This document shows, piece after piece, positions 51,988 to 60,633 of a DNA stretch of 64,000 nucleotides. Under the pieces are notes generated by a model. It worked only from the letters and a program-made list of their open reading frames with translations, had not been told where the DNA came from and searched no databases. The DNA comes from Cupriavidus pauculus (GTDB taxonomy: Bacteria > Pseudomonadota > Gammaproteobacteria > Burkholderiales > Burkholderiaceae). The stretch spans positions 87,238 through 151,237 of the forward strand of contig NZ_BPUO01000014.1 in NCBI RefSeq assembly GCF_022179805.1, in the 5' to 3' direction. The position numbers and the translations under genes were made by a program. Position 1 is the stretch's first letter; each line of letters begins with the position of its first letter.

Positions 51988-52581
51988 CTACTTGAACAAG
52001 CTGCCGGTGCACCATTGAGACTCGCACGGGATGCCATCGCCGTCACCGTCCATTTCCGTGTTTGGGCAGTTCTTCTGGAAGTATTTGGCTTCCGCACACG
52101 ATGTCATTTGGGAGCAGTGCCTCCGCCCGTCGCATCGGAACAGGTTGGATGCGGCCGGGGTTTCCGAGGTCAGGACCAGATTTGGGTCTGCCGCAACAGT
52201 TTGCGACGTGTGGGATTTTTGGTCGAAGTACTTGTATCCCCCGAACCCAAGCACCGCCACAACAAGAACAACCACCAGACGAAAACCTATCGAGCTTCGC
52301 GCAGGCGGCTGGTTGCGTGGCCGATATTGCATCGCCGTTCCGTTTTGGGACCGCTGGACACTGATCGCTTTCTTCTTGCCATCCTTGTTAATCGCAACAA
52401 GAAACGTCAATGGCTCGCCGAGCCTCGGCGCCCCATCGCGCCTTGGATAGTCCGAAATATGGATAAAAATATCCGCCCCGCTATCCGTGGGCGTAATGAA
52501 GCCGAAGCCTTTGTCGTTGTTCCAGGTCTTGAGCCTGCCTTCGAGACGGACGTTCAGGGGTTTTGACGATTCATGCGGCAT
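51988..52581 (-). CDS. Cold-shock domain, membrane helix and Excalibur domain fusion
   Basis: A 197-residue protein with three parts. Residues 10-76 are a cold-shock domain with both RNA-binding motifs, KGFGFI (24-29) and DIFIHI (37-42). Residues about 99-117 are a membrane helix. Residues 148-191 are an Excalibur calcium-binding domain with DGDGDGIPCE and paired cysteines. The cold-shock part would face the cytoplasm and the Excalibur part the periplasm. It lies 51 bp downstream of the membrane nuclease gene on the same strand, so the two may be cotranscribed. Confidence 0.88.
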   Translation of the reverse strand: MPHESSKPLNVRLEGRLKTWNNDKGFGFITPTDSGADIFIHISDYPRRDGAPRLGEPLTFLVAINKDGKKKAISVQRSQNGTAMQYRPRNQPPARSSIGFRLVVVLVVAVLGFGGYKYFDQKSHTSQTVAADPNLVLTSETPAASNLFRCDGRRHCSQMTSCAEAKYFQKNCPNTEMDGDGDGIPCESQWCTGSLFK

Positions 52582-52632
52582 GAGGTGGATTTCTGCGGAA
52601 GGTGTTGGGCTTCTGTGCCTTGGTGAACGGAG

Positions 52633-53520
52633 TCACGCCGCACGCGGGAGCGTGATCCGGCAGCCTTTTGAGAAGTTCTGGCAACCCCAAAACAACCGAC
52701 CTTTCCCCTCTCGCTCTACTAGTTTCACGCCACAAGCGGCACACGTTGGGGTGCGGTAGTCACCTTCAAATGCTTTGGCCAGCAAGGCCGCCTGTTTGTC
52801 ATGGTCGAGTGCCCGGATGCGCTCGACAATCCCGGCACCGTCCAGCAACTGGATGCCTGCCTCGGCGGCATAATCCTTGACAGGCCGACCTACGAAGCCT
52901 GTGAGCGACCAGAACACGCCACGCTGGACCTTGTTGGCGTGCATCGATCCACCTAGTGCGCGAACCGTTTCAACTTTTATCGGCGACCGCCAAGCTTTGC
53001 ACTGGACGACTGCAATGGGGGCCGACATGCCCTGCTTGTATAACGTGGCATCGATTCCGCCATCCGCGCCGTGCGAAATCGTTGTCACGGTAAAACCCAT
53101 GGCTTCGTAGTACCAGACGCACAACGTCTCGAACCGATTCCATTCCAGTTGCTTGAGAGCGTCGAGGGACCATTCGGTGGGCTCTTTTGGTTGGCTTTGT
53201 GGAACGCCTCCTGGAACTCGACCATGGCGACCTGTCGGCGGACTGCTGACGTCGCCGAGCGGCGAATGCGCTTTCTGCTGGCGCTTTCGGGCACGGAGAA
53301 AGGCGAGCAGCCCCAAGAAACTGAACGTTGCGGCCGGCAGCCACGCCAAGGAGCGGCTGGTCATGGCAAGCCCGACCAGATAGGGATTCGGAGCAAAGAA
53401 GGCGGGAATGACTGCGTAGAACCCAATGTAACTAGCCAGCGCTAGCAAAAATGAGACCCACCAAGGAGACTCCAGCAAGATAGTACTGAGCGATGGCGCC
53501 CTTTTACCTCTTCGACCCAT
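52633..53520 (-). CDS. Membrane-anchored Mrr-like restriction endonuclease with zinc finger
   Basis: A 295-residue protein. Two membrane helices (about 19-43 and 48-76) precede an Mrr_cat nuclease domain: Glu131 (RFETLC), Asp157 (GGIDATL) and Gln173-x-Lys175 (VVQCKAW) form the PD-(D/E)xK-type site, with GVFWSLTGF and LLDGAGI completing the fold. Cysteines 260, 263, 280 and 287 form a topoisomerase-type zinc ribbon. Mrr proteins cut DNA, often modified DNA. No methylase or specificity gene is nearby, so the target is unknown. Confidence 0.88.
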   Translation of the reverse strand: MGRRGKRAPSLSTILLESPWWVSFLLALASYIGFYAVIPAFFAPNPYLVGLAMTSRSLAWLPAATFSFLGLLAFLRARKRQQKAHSPLGDVSSPPTGRHGRVPGGVPQSQPKEPTEWSLDALKQLEWNRFETLCVWYYEAMGFTVTTISHGADGGIDATLYKQGMSAPIAVVQCKAWRSPIKVETVRALGGSMHANKVQRGVFWSLTGFVGRPVKDYAAEAGIQLLDGAGIVERIRALDHDKQAALLAKAFEGDYRTPTCAACGVKLVEREGKGRLFWGCQNFSKGCRITLPRAA

Positions 53521-53898
53521 TGACCCGCCTCTATTTGTTTACATTGTTTGGGGCGGAAATTTAACAGGGGTGATTCGGGGTATTGGTTGCTGTGTTCCAA
53601 CACCCCACGATGGAGGCAGGGTTCGTGGCGAATTAATCGGTGCCAGGGTGCCGTGCCGCGAGAATCTCGTTATTAGCAGGGTCGCATTTTTGGGAACAAG
53701 AAGCCCACCCGTTACGTAACACGTAACGTGATCCACTCCGATTGATCATGGCGCATCGTGGGTGTCGCAAGCCGCAAAGTCTTGTCCCGCAACGGTTTGC
53801 GCGAATGGCGGGTCGTGCGGACAGGTGACGGCGCTGGTGGCACGGCCGTTGCGGTAGTCGTGGTATCGGCAAACGCCGCCCCATCACACGACCGCGCC
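53521..53898. other. Intergenic region, 378 bp, with a palindromic site
   Basis: At 53710-53728 CGTTACGT and ACGTAACG form a perfect 8-bp inverted repeat with a 3-base spacer, about 170 bp before the cytidylyltransferase-like gene; it looks like an operator. The reading frame of that gene is open upstream to 53758 with a GTG, but no family character is visible there. Nothing else is assigned. Confidence 0.5.
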
Positions 53899-54357
53899 AT
53901 GACCCTCCACACGCTCGATCTCCGGCCCAACCGTGCCGTCATCACCTATGGCACCTTCGACCTTTTCCATATCGGCCATGTGAGATTGCTCGAACGGATC
54001 CGCCAGATGGGGACCACGGTGATCGTGGCCGTGGCCACCGACGAGTTTGCTGCCGAAAGGGGGGAACGGACGGTTATCAGCTATCAGGACCGCGCCGACA
54101 TTGTCCGGAATTTCAAGGGCGTTGACTTCGTGATTCCCGAGACAAGCTGGGATCAGAAGGCCAAGGACATCGCGGCTTACGATATCGACGTCCTGGCTAT
54201 GGGCAGCAAGTGGCGCGGCCGGCTAGGCCATCTGGCGCACCTTTGTGACATCCAGTTACTGCAGGAAGAGCGCGGTGCTTCGGAAGATTTGCTGACGGTA
54301 CGCAACTCCCGTTACTTCCATGACGTAGCGCTCTCCCTTTCGATCAGCATGCATTGA
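53899..54357 (+). CDS. Cytidylyltransferase-like protein (TagD/RibL fold)
   Basis: A 152-residue nucleotidyltransferase. GTFDLFHIGHVRLLERIR contains the HxGH catalytic motif at the N-terminus, followed by AVATDEF, the RADIVRNF helix and a GSKWRG segment. The usual RTxGISTT motif that binds the triphosphate in glycerol-3-phosphate cytidylyltransferases is not visible; the C-terminus reads TVRNSRYFHDV instead. It therefore may use a different substrate. There are no wall-polymer genes nearby. The start has no clear ribosome-binding site. Confidence 0.75.
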   Translation: MTLHTLDLRPNRAVITYGTFDLFHIGHVRLLERIRQMGTTVIVAVATDEFAAERGERTVISYQDRADIVRNFKGVDFVIPETSWDQKAKDIAAYDIDVLAMGSKWRGRLGHLAHLCDIQLLQEERGASEDLLTVRNSRYFHDVALSLSISMH

Positions 54358-54393
54358 ACGGGACGCCGATGCGTCCCGATTTCACACGCGTCT

Positions 54394-55401
54394 TCAGGAG
54401 TTCGTCTGCCGCCCGACGCTGCGGATCAGTTGCGTGACGCGGGTCATATAGCCATCGAACGCCTGATTCGCCTGGGCCTGTGAGCTGATCGGCGACTCGA
54501 TTTTGCGGCCTTCGGCTTCCAGCTTCGCGCGAATCTCGGGATTGACCAGTGCCTCGCCGATAGCCTTGCGCAGCACGGCCACGCGATCCTCGGGGGTGCC
54601 ACGCTTCACGAAGTAGCCGCCGGCGATCGCGTATTCGAAGTCCGGCACCTGCCGGCTTTGAGAAATCAGCGGAATGTGCTTGAGCGGCGCAGGCACCGAC
54701 TTCGAGAAGCACGTCAGGATCTTGAGCCGTCCCTGTCCTGCCATGGCGTCAAAGCTCGTCTGATACGGCAGGATCGCAAAATCCACCTCGCCTCCCGCCA
54801 GGCCCTGCAGCGCCGGTGCGCCGCCCTTGTAGGGAACGTGCAGGAACGGCGCGCCGATACGGGTGCCCAGCGCATCGCCCATCAGGTGATACATCGAATC
54901 GACGCCCACGGTGGCATAGGTCATCGGCTTGCCCTTGTTCTGTTTGGCCAGATCCAGGAACTTGTCGAAGCTGTCCGCGGGCAAGCCATTACGCACCATC
55001 AGAACGATCAGGGTTTCGGTGATCGGCGCGGCGAGCGAGAAATCGTGCGGTTTGTACCGTGCGGCAGGATTCAGCATCGGTGCCAGGAACACCTCGTTGA
55101 TCGAGCCGTGGAAGAACGTGTAGCCATCCGCCGGCGCGCCTAGCACCTTGTTCGCGCCGATCAAGCCAGTGCCGCCGCCGTAGTTCTCCACCACTACCTG
55201 CTGCTTCACGCTACGGCTGATGGATTCCGCAAAAATTCGGGCGCCCGTATCGCTGGCGCCCCCGGCGGGATACGGCACCACCAATGCCAGCGGATGAGTC
55301 GGGAACGCCTCTGCTGCCCAGGCGGGCAAGCCAGCAAGCATCGATGCGCCGGCCGTCAGGCCTGCGTGTTGAAGGAAGCGGCGGCGTGGCTGCGACGTCA
55401 T
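54394..55401 (-). CDS. Bug/TctC-family solute receptor, Tat-like signal
   Basis: A 335-residue periplasmic receptor. The N-terminus QPRRRFLQHAGL with a hydrophobic stretch looks like a twin-arginine signal, unusual beside the Sec signals of the other two Bug proteins here. The hallmarks LALVVPYPAGGASD, VVVENYGGGTG and FLHVPYKGGAP are present. It lies 26 bp downstream of the amidohydrolase gene in the same direction, so it probably brings in that enzyme's substrate. Confidence 0.9.
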   Translation of the reverse strand: MTSQPRRRFLQHAGLTAGASMLAGLPAWAAEAFPTHPLALVVPYPAGGASDTGARIFAESISRSVKQQVVVENYGGGTGLIGANKVLGAPADGYTFFHGSINEVFLAPMLNPAARYKPHDFSLAAPITETLIVLMVRNGLPADSFDKFLDLAKQNKGKPMTYATVGVDSMYHLMGDALGTRIGAPFLHVPYKGGAPALQGLAGGEVDFAILPYQTSFDAMAGQGRLKILTCFSKSVPAPLKHIPLISQSRQVPDFEYAIAGGYFVKRGTPEDRVAVLRKAIGEALVNPEIRAKLEAEGRKIESPISSQAQANQAFDGYMTRVTQLIRSVGRQTNS

Positions 55402-55427
55402 GATGGTTTCCTTATTGTCGTTGGGGG

Positions 55428-56609
55428 TCAGGCGAGGTAGCTAGTGGCCAGTGCGGCCCAGAAAGCCGCACCAATTGGCAGGGCGCGGTCGTTAAAGTCG
55501 TACAGGGGGTTATGGACCATGCAGCCGCCGTCTTCGCCGAGGCCATTCCCCAGGCGCACGTAGGCACCGGGCCGGTGCTCCAGCATGTAAGCAAAGTCCT
55601 CGCTTCCCATCACGGGGCCGCGCGCCACGACGTTGTCCTCGCCCAGCAACTGGACAGCCACCTCCCGCGCCCTGGCGGTCTGGGCGCCATGGTTGACCAG
55701 CACCGGATACTTCCGCTCGTAGAGCACGTCCGCCTTGAGCTGGTAGCTCTGTGCCTGCGCCTGGATGAATTCGCGCAAGCGGCGCTCCACATGGTCGCGC
55801 ACCTGGGGATCGAGGGTTCTGACGCCAATCTTGATCGTAGCGCTCTCGGGGACCACGTTGTAGGTAGCACCTGCCTGGATCGAGCCGACTGTGATGACTG
55901 CCGATTTGAGCGCATCAACCTCGCGGCTCACGATCGATTGCAGGCCGAGCACCATGCTGGCCGCGCCCTGCATCACGTCGATGCCATGGTGCGGCATGGC
56001 ACCGTGGGCGGAGCGGCCGGTCAGTGTGATTGTTGCGCGATCGAAGGAAGCCATTGCCGGGCCCGCGATCATGCCGATTTGGCCAACGGGCAGGCCAGGG
56101 GCGTTATGCAGGGCGTAGATCTCATCACACGGGAAGAGGTCGAAGAGCCCCTCTTCCACCATACGCAGCGCCCCGCCCTCGTTTTCTTCGGCAGGCTGGA
56201 AAATCAGGTTCAGCGTTCCGTTGAAATCCACCGACTCCGCCAGATAGCGCGCGGCGCACAACAGGATGGCCGTGTGCCCATCGTGACCACACGCGTGCAT
56301 CTTGCCGGGCAGCGTGCTGGCGTACTCCAGACCGGTCTTTTCCTGGATCGGCAGCGCATCCATGTCTGCCCGAATGCCCAGGGACCTGGTACCACGCCCC
56401 TTCGTCAGGGTACCGACCACGCCTGTCGTGCCCAATCCGCGATGGACCTTGTAGCCCCATGCGGACAGTTGCTCTGCCACGAGGTCGCTGGTGCGGCGCT
56501 CCTCGAAAGCCAGTTCGGGGTGGGCGTGGATCTGGTGGCGGATCGCCACGAATTCGGGGGCCATCGTCTGAATGGACTTCTGAAGGGCTGCGCTGGAGTC
56601 TTGTCTCAT
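55428..56609 (-). CDS. M20-family amidohydrolase (hippurate hydrolase-like)
   Basis: A 393-residue metal-dependent amidohydrolase. Metal ligands are in HACGHDGHTA, the catalytic glutamates in FQPAEENEGG, and further ligands in the SAHGAMPHHGID dimer region and GSEDFAYM. Members hydrolyse N-acyl amino acids such as hippurate, IAA-amino acids or N-acetyl amino acids. It is cytoplasmic and heads an operon with the Bug receptor; a LysR gene is divergent from it. Confidence 0.92.
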   Translation of the reverse strand: MRQDSSAALQKSIQTMAPEFVAIRHQIHAHPELAFEERRTSDLVAEQLSAWGYKVHRGLGTTGVVGTLTKGRGTRSLGIRADMDALPIQEKTGLEYASTLPGKMHACGHDGHTAILLCAARYLAESVDFNGTLNLIFQPAEENEGGALRMVEEGLFDLFPCDEIYALHNAPGLPVGQIGMIAGPAMASFDRATITLTGRSAHGAMPHHGIDVMQGAASMVLGLQSIVSREVDALKSAVITVGSIQAGATYNVVPESATIKIGVRTLDPQVRDHVERRLREFIQAQAQSYQLKADVLYERKYPVLVNHGAQTARAREVAVQLLGEDNVVARGPVMGSEDFAYMLEHRPGAYVRLGNGLGEDGGCMVHNPLYDFNDRALPIGAAFWAALATSYLA

Positions 56610-56653
56610 GGTGTTGTAGGCGTCGGCAGAATGAAGGCATTATCTGCAGACTC

Positions 56654-56709
56654 AACCGTTGTATCCATGACAACTCATGTTCATGATCGTTGTAAAATTA
56701 GCAACGGTT
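56654..56709. promoter_or_regulatory. Inverted repeats between the amidohydrolase and LysR genes
   Basis: AACCGTTG (56654-56661) and CAACGGTT (56702-56709) form a perfect 8-bp inverted repeat over about one and a half LysR footprints; between them are a second pair ACAAC/GTTGT and the near-palindrome TCATGTTCATGA. These are good candidates for binding of the divergent LysR protein. Confidence 0.55.
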
Positions 56710-56737
56710 AAATCGCCCTCAACCACACCGAGAGACT

Positions 56738-57661
56738 ATGGAAGACGTACTGGATCGCAAGCGAGCCCTTTGCCTCCTGCAGATCATCGAAACGGGGTCA
56801 GTACGTGGCGCGGCGGACGCACTTTCCGTGGATCCATCGATGGTGAGCCGCGCCGTGGCCAGGCTCGAACAGGACATCGGACTTACCCTACTGGAACGCA
56901 GGGGGCGGGGTGTGGTAGTGACCGACGCGGGCCGGATGCTGGCCCTGTTCGCGCGCCGCCAGCAGGATCTGCACGACACCTTCCAGGCGGAGATAGACAG
57001 CCTGAGGAATGCGCAGCAAGGTCACATCGAGCTGGTGTTCGGCGAGGGCTTCGTCGACATGGTGCTGCAACCGGTCCTGAGCGATTTCATACTCGGCCGG
57101 CCCGGTGTCACCTATAACCTGCGCGTTGCGGGAACGGAGGAATCGGTGCGATTGCTGCTGGAGGACATGGCGCATATCGGCCTGGTGTTCCAGCCACCCA
57201 ACGATGACCGGTTACGGTCTCACTATTCAAGGCTGTCGCCCATCCGTGTCTATGTCCGCAACGATCATCCGCTCGCGAAGCGCCGCAAGGCGCTGAGCCT
57301 GGCGGAACTGCTGCCCTATCAGGGCGCGGCGCTTGTCGGATCGTTCGGGGTGCGCAAACATGTCCAGGCGGCCGAGCTGGACGAGCAAGTCACCTTGAAG
57401 CCCATGGCGGAGACAAACTCGTTCCGCGTGCTGTGGGAGTTTGCGGCGCTGGGCCTTGGCTACATCATGACCCCGCGTTCCCTGCCGTTGAAGGGCACGC
57501 AGTATGCGGACCTCGTGCCGATTCCGCTGGCAAATCCCATCCTGAACAACAGCCGCCTCCACGTGATGACGCGCGCCGGGCGTCCGCTTTCTCCCATTGC
57601 GCAGAGCATGCTCGCGCACGCGGTAAAGCGGATGCCGGCTGCGTTGGGCCCCGGGCCTTGA
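56738..57661 (+). CDS. LysR-family regulator of the amidohydrolase/Bug operon
   Basis: A 307-residue LysR protein. The helix-turn-helix is SVRGAADALSVDPSMVSRAVARLE in its usual place, with linker LLERRGRGVVVTDAG, and the effector domain starts at HIELVFGEGF. It diverges from the M20 amidohydrolase gene with 128 bp between starts that hold inverted repeats, so it most likely controls that operon. Confidence 0.9.
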   Translation: MEDVLDRKRALCLLQIIETGSVRGAADALSVDPSMVSRAVARLEQDIGLTLLERRGRGVVVTDAGRMLALFARRQQDLHDTFQAEIDSLRNAQQGHIELVFGEGFVDMVLQPVLSDFILGRPGVTYNLRVAGTEESVRLLLEDMAHIGLVFQPPNDDRLRSHYSRLSPIRVYVRNDHPLAKRRKALSLAELLPYQGAALVGSFGVRKHVQAAELDEQVTLKPMAETNSFRVLWEFAALGLGYIMTPRSLPLKGTQYADLVPIPLANPILNNSRLHVMTRAGRPLSPIAQSMLAHAVKRMPAALGPGP

Positions 57662-57713
57662 CCGGTGAGGGGCGCCGGCGCGTACGAACGGGCCGGCGCT
57701 TGTCAGGCTGGGG

Positions 57714-59303
57714 TCAGAAGCCTACCGCCTGCCCGTCGCGGCGCGAATCGGATGCCGCGATGTAGCCATCCTGCGCCTTGTAGATCAGTTGCGCCGAGCC
57801 AAACTCCAGGCTGTCGCGCGGCGCCACTTCCACGTGGTGGCCGCGTTCACGCAGCACCGACACCACATCGGCCGGCAGATGGGCTTCAACGTTGACCACA
57901 GGGCCGTGCTCCACACGGAAGCGCGGCGCATCGCTCATGGCCTGGGGGTTTTGGCGGAATGCGGCAAGGCGCGCCATCATCTGTACGTGCCCCTGCGCCT
58001 GCATAGATCCCCCCATCACGCCGAACGCCATGACCGGCGCGCCGTTGCGCGTGACAAAGCCAGGAATGATCGTATGCATGGGCTGCTTGCGCGGCGCCAC
58101 GCAATTGGCATGGCCCGGCTTCAGATTGAAGCCCTCGCCACGGTTGTGCAGCGAGATACCGGTGCCGGGCACCACCACGCCTGAGCCGAACCCACGGTAG
58201 TTCGACTGGATAAACGACACCATCGAGCCTTGCGCATCGGCCGATGCCAGATAGACGGTGCCGCCGGTCTTCGGCATCCCGGCCGAGGGCTTGCCAGCGC
58301 GGCGCATGTCGATGGACGCTGCGCGGTCGGCCAGATAGGCCGGATCGAGAAAGGCGGCCGGCGGATACTGCATCGTGGCGGGGTCCGACACATGCCGGTG
58401 CAGGTCCGCAAACGCCAGCTTCATCGCCTCGACGCCGACGTGATAGAAGTCCGCGCTATCCACACCCATCGACTCGATATCGAAGCGGTCAAGAATGCCC
58501 AGCCCGATCAGCGCGGCGATGCCCTGCCCGTTCGGCGGAATCTCGTGCAGCGTGTAGCCCCGGAAATCCTGCGAGATCGGGTCTACCCATGCCGCTTCAT
58601 GCGCGGCTAGGTCGTCGCCGCGGATAGCGCCGCCGGTGGTCTCGGCGAATTCGACGATCTTCGCAGCCAGTTCGCCCTTGTAGAAGCTCGCCCCATCGCT
58701 TTCCGCGATCTTGCGCAGCGTGGCCGCCTGCTCCGGAAAGCGCCAGCGCTCGCCGGCCTGCGGCGCGCGGCCGTCACGCAGAAATGCCTGGGCAAAGCCG
58801 GGCTGGTCGCGCAGCACAGGCGCCTGTGCGGCCCACTGACGCGCGATCTGCGGCGAGACCAGGAAGCCGTGCTCCGCATATTCGATGGCCGGCTCGAACA
58901 GCTTGGCGAACGGCAACTTGCCGAAGCGCGCGGACAGCGCCTTCCACCCTGCCACCTGGCCGGGCACCGTCACCGTATCCCAGCCGACTGACGGCATCTT
59001 GTCGCGGCCCGCAAAGTGGTCGAGCGTCCAGGCAGCCGGTGCACGGCCGCTGGAGTTGATGCCGTGCAGGCGTCCTTCATGCCAGACCAGCGCGAACATG
59101 TCGCCGCCAATGCCGTTCATGACCGGCTCCACCACCGTCAGCGCGATGGCCGTGGCAATGGCGCTGTCGATGGCATTGCCGCCCGCATACATCATGCGCA
59201 GGCCGGCCTGGGCCGCCAGCGGCTGGCTGGTGCTGACCGCGTTAGCCGCCAGCAGCGGCATTTTCTGGGAGGGATAGGGGAAGGACCAGTCGAAAGGCAG
59301 CAT
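57714..59303 (-). CDS. Gamma-glutamyltransferase family protein
   Basis: A 529-residue Ntn-hydrolase. It begins with AVSTSQPLAAQAGLRMMYAGGNAIDSAIA and GIGGDMFALVWHEGR, both family signatures. The autocleavage/catalytic threonine is in GGTVYLASADAQG near residue 347; the oxyanion glycines lie near GEGFNLKPGH. It would transfer or hydrolyse gamma-glutamyl groups or act as an acylase. No signal peptide is seen, which suggests a cytoplasmic enzyme. The third Bug receptor gene lies 81 bp upstream on the same strand. Confidence 0.9.
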   Translation of the reverse strand: MLPFDWSFPYPSQKMPLLAANAVSTSQPLAAQAGLRMMYAGGNAIDSAIATAIALTVVEPVMNGIGGDMFALVWHEGRLHGINSSGRAPAAWTLDHFAGRDKMPSVGWDTVTVPGQVAGWKALSARFGKLPFAKLFEPAIEYAEHGFLVSPQIARQWAAQAPVLRDQPGFAQAFLRDGRAPQAGERWRFPEQAATLRKIAESDGASFYKGELAAKIVEFAETTGGAIRGDDLAAHEAAWVDPISQDFRGYTLHEIPPNGQGIAALIGLGILDRFDIESMGVDSADFYHVGVEAMKLAFADLHRHVSDPATMQYPPAAFLDPAYLADRAASIDMRRAGKPSAGMPKTGGTVYLASADAQGSMVSFIQSNYRGFGSGVVVPGTGISLHNRGEGFNLKPGHANCVAPRKQPMHTIIPGFVTRNGAPVMAFGVMGGSMQAQGHVQMMARLAAFRQNPQAMSDAPRFRVEHGPVVNVEAHLPADVVSVLRERGHHVEVAPRDSLEFGSAQLIYKAQDGYIAASDSRRDGQAVGF

Positions 59304-59384
59304 TGGGAATCTTGTTCGGTGTTTCGGTAGTTCGGTATGGATATACGTGGCGCCTCGGGGGCGCCACGGTAAAACGCCAAGCGC

Positions 59385-60392
59385 TTACTGCAGCGTCACG
59401 CCGGCCTGCTTCACGAGCTTCTCGGTGCGGGGAATCTCCGCGTTGACCATCGCATTGAAATCAGCCACGCTGCCGCCGCGCGGCTCGGCGCCGGTGACGG
59501 CCAGCTTCTCACGGAAATCCGGCGTGGCCAGCAGCTTGTTGATCGACACGTTGAGCTTGGACACCACTTCGGCAGGCGTGCCCTTGGGTGCAACGACGCC
59601 ATACCACGGCGCGATATCGAAGCCGGCATAACCCTGCTCAGCAATCGTCGGGATCTCCGGCGCCTGGGGCGAGCGCTTTGCAGTGGACATGCCGAGCGCG
59701 CGCAGCTTGCCCGCTTTCACATACGGCAGGCCTGTCATGATGGTGTCGAAGTACATCGACACCTGCCCGGCCAGCAGCGCCGGAATCGCTTCGCCAGCGC
59801 CCTTGTACGGTACGTGGACGATATCGATACCGGCTGCCGCCTTCAGCATTTCGCCGGCGATATGCGAGGTGGTGCCCGAACCGAACGACGCATACGTGAG
59901 CTTGCCCGGATTGGCCTTGGCATACGCCACCATCTCCGGCAGCGTGCGGAACGGCAGCGACGGATTCGACATCAGCAGGTTGGGCGTGATGGCAACGACG
60001 GCCACTTTCTCGAACGCATCGGGATCGTAGCTGAGCTTCTTGTACAGAAATCGGTTCGTCACCATCGAAGCCGGGCCTGACATCAGTAACGTATAGCCGT
60101 CGCCAGGCGCGCGCGCCGCCGCTTCGCTGCCGATCATCGCGGCAGCACCCGGACGGTTCTCGATCACGAACGTCTGGCCGTACTCCTTGCCAAGGCCCAT
60201 GCCGAGCTGGCGCGTGATGAGGTCGGTAGCGGAGCCGGCCTGGAACGGCACGACGATGCGGATTGGCTGCGTCGGCCAGTCGCGGGCCGCTTGTGCGGAA
60301 GCCGTGGATGGGGCCAACGATAGCGTTGACGCGGCGGCCAACAGCGTGATGGAAAGGAGTGCCCGGAATGTTGTGGAACGGTTGAAACGCAT
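59385..60392 (-). CDS. Bug/TctC-family solute receptor
   Basis: A 335-residue periplasmic receptor from the ATG at 60392, with a long Sec signal peptide ending in ASA-Q near residue 34. Family motifs are WPTQPIRIVVPFQAGSATD, FVIENRPGAAAM and IVHVPYKGAGE. It precedes the gamma-glutamyltransferase gene, so the ligand may be a gamma-glutamyl or N-acyl compound. GAGGGT lies upstream of the start. The 241 bp up to gabT hold nothing I can assign. Confidence 0.92.
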   Translation of the reverse strand: MRFNRSTTFRALLSITLLAAASTLSLAPSTASAQAARDWPTQPIRIVVPFQAGSATDLITRQLGMGLGKEYGQTFVIENRPGAAAMIGSEAAARAPGDGYTLLMSGPASMVTNRFLYKKLSYDPDAFEKVAVVAITPNLLMSNPSLPFRTLPEMVAYAKANPGKLTYASFGSGTTSHIAGEMLKAAAGIDIVHVPYKGAGEAIPALLAGQVSMYFDTIMTGLPYVKAGKLRALGMSTAKRSPQAPEIPTIAEQGYAGFDIAPWYGVVAPKGTPAEVVSKLNVSINKLLATPDFREKLAVTGAEPRGGSVADFNAMVNAEIPRTEKLVKQAGVTLQ

Positions 60393-60633
60393 CGCTATAC
60401 CCTCGTTAATCGAACAAGTGCCACGGGTCTGACTTCGCCGCGTGGTGCCATGCCTTGCGCAAAATGCGTACCACTGCAAAATTGCCAGCGCGGCGGCGCG
60501 TGTTTCCCACCCCCTTCCTCTTCCGGAAGTTGGCGGGAGGCATGCACCGTATCGAGACCGCTCATGCTGCGCGGTGAAGCGCGGGCACCGATCAGGGGCA
60601 CCACTCGGGCGGCCCCGATCAGCGCGCGCCGCA

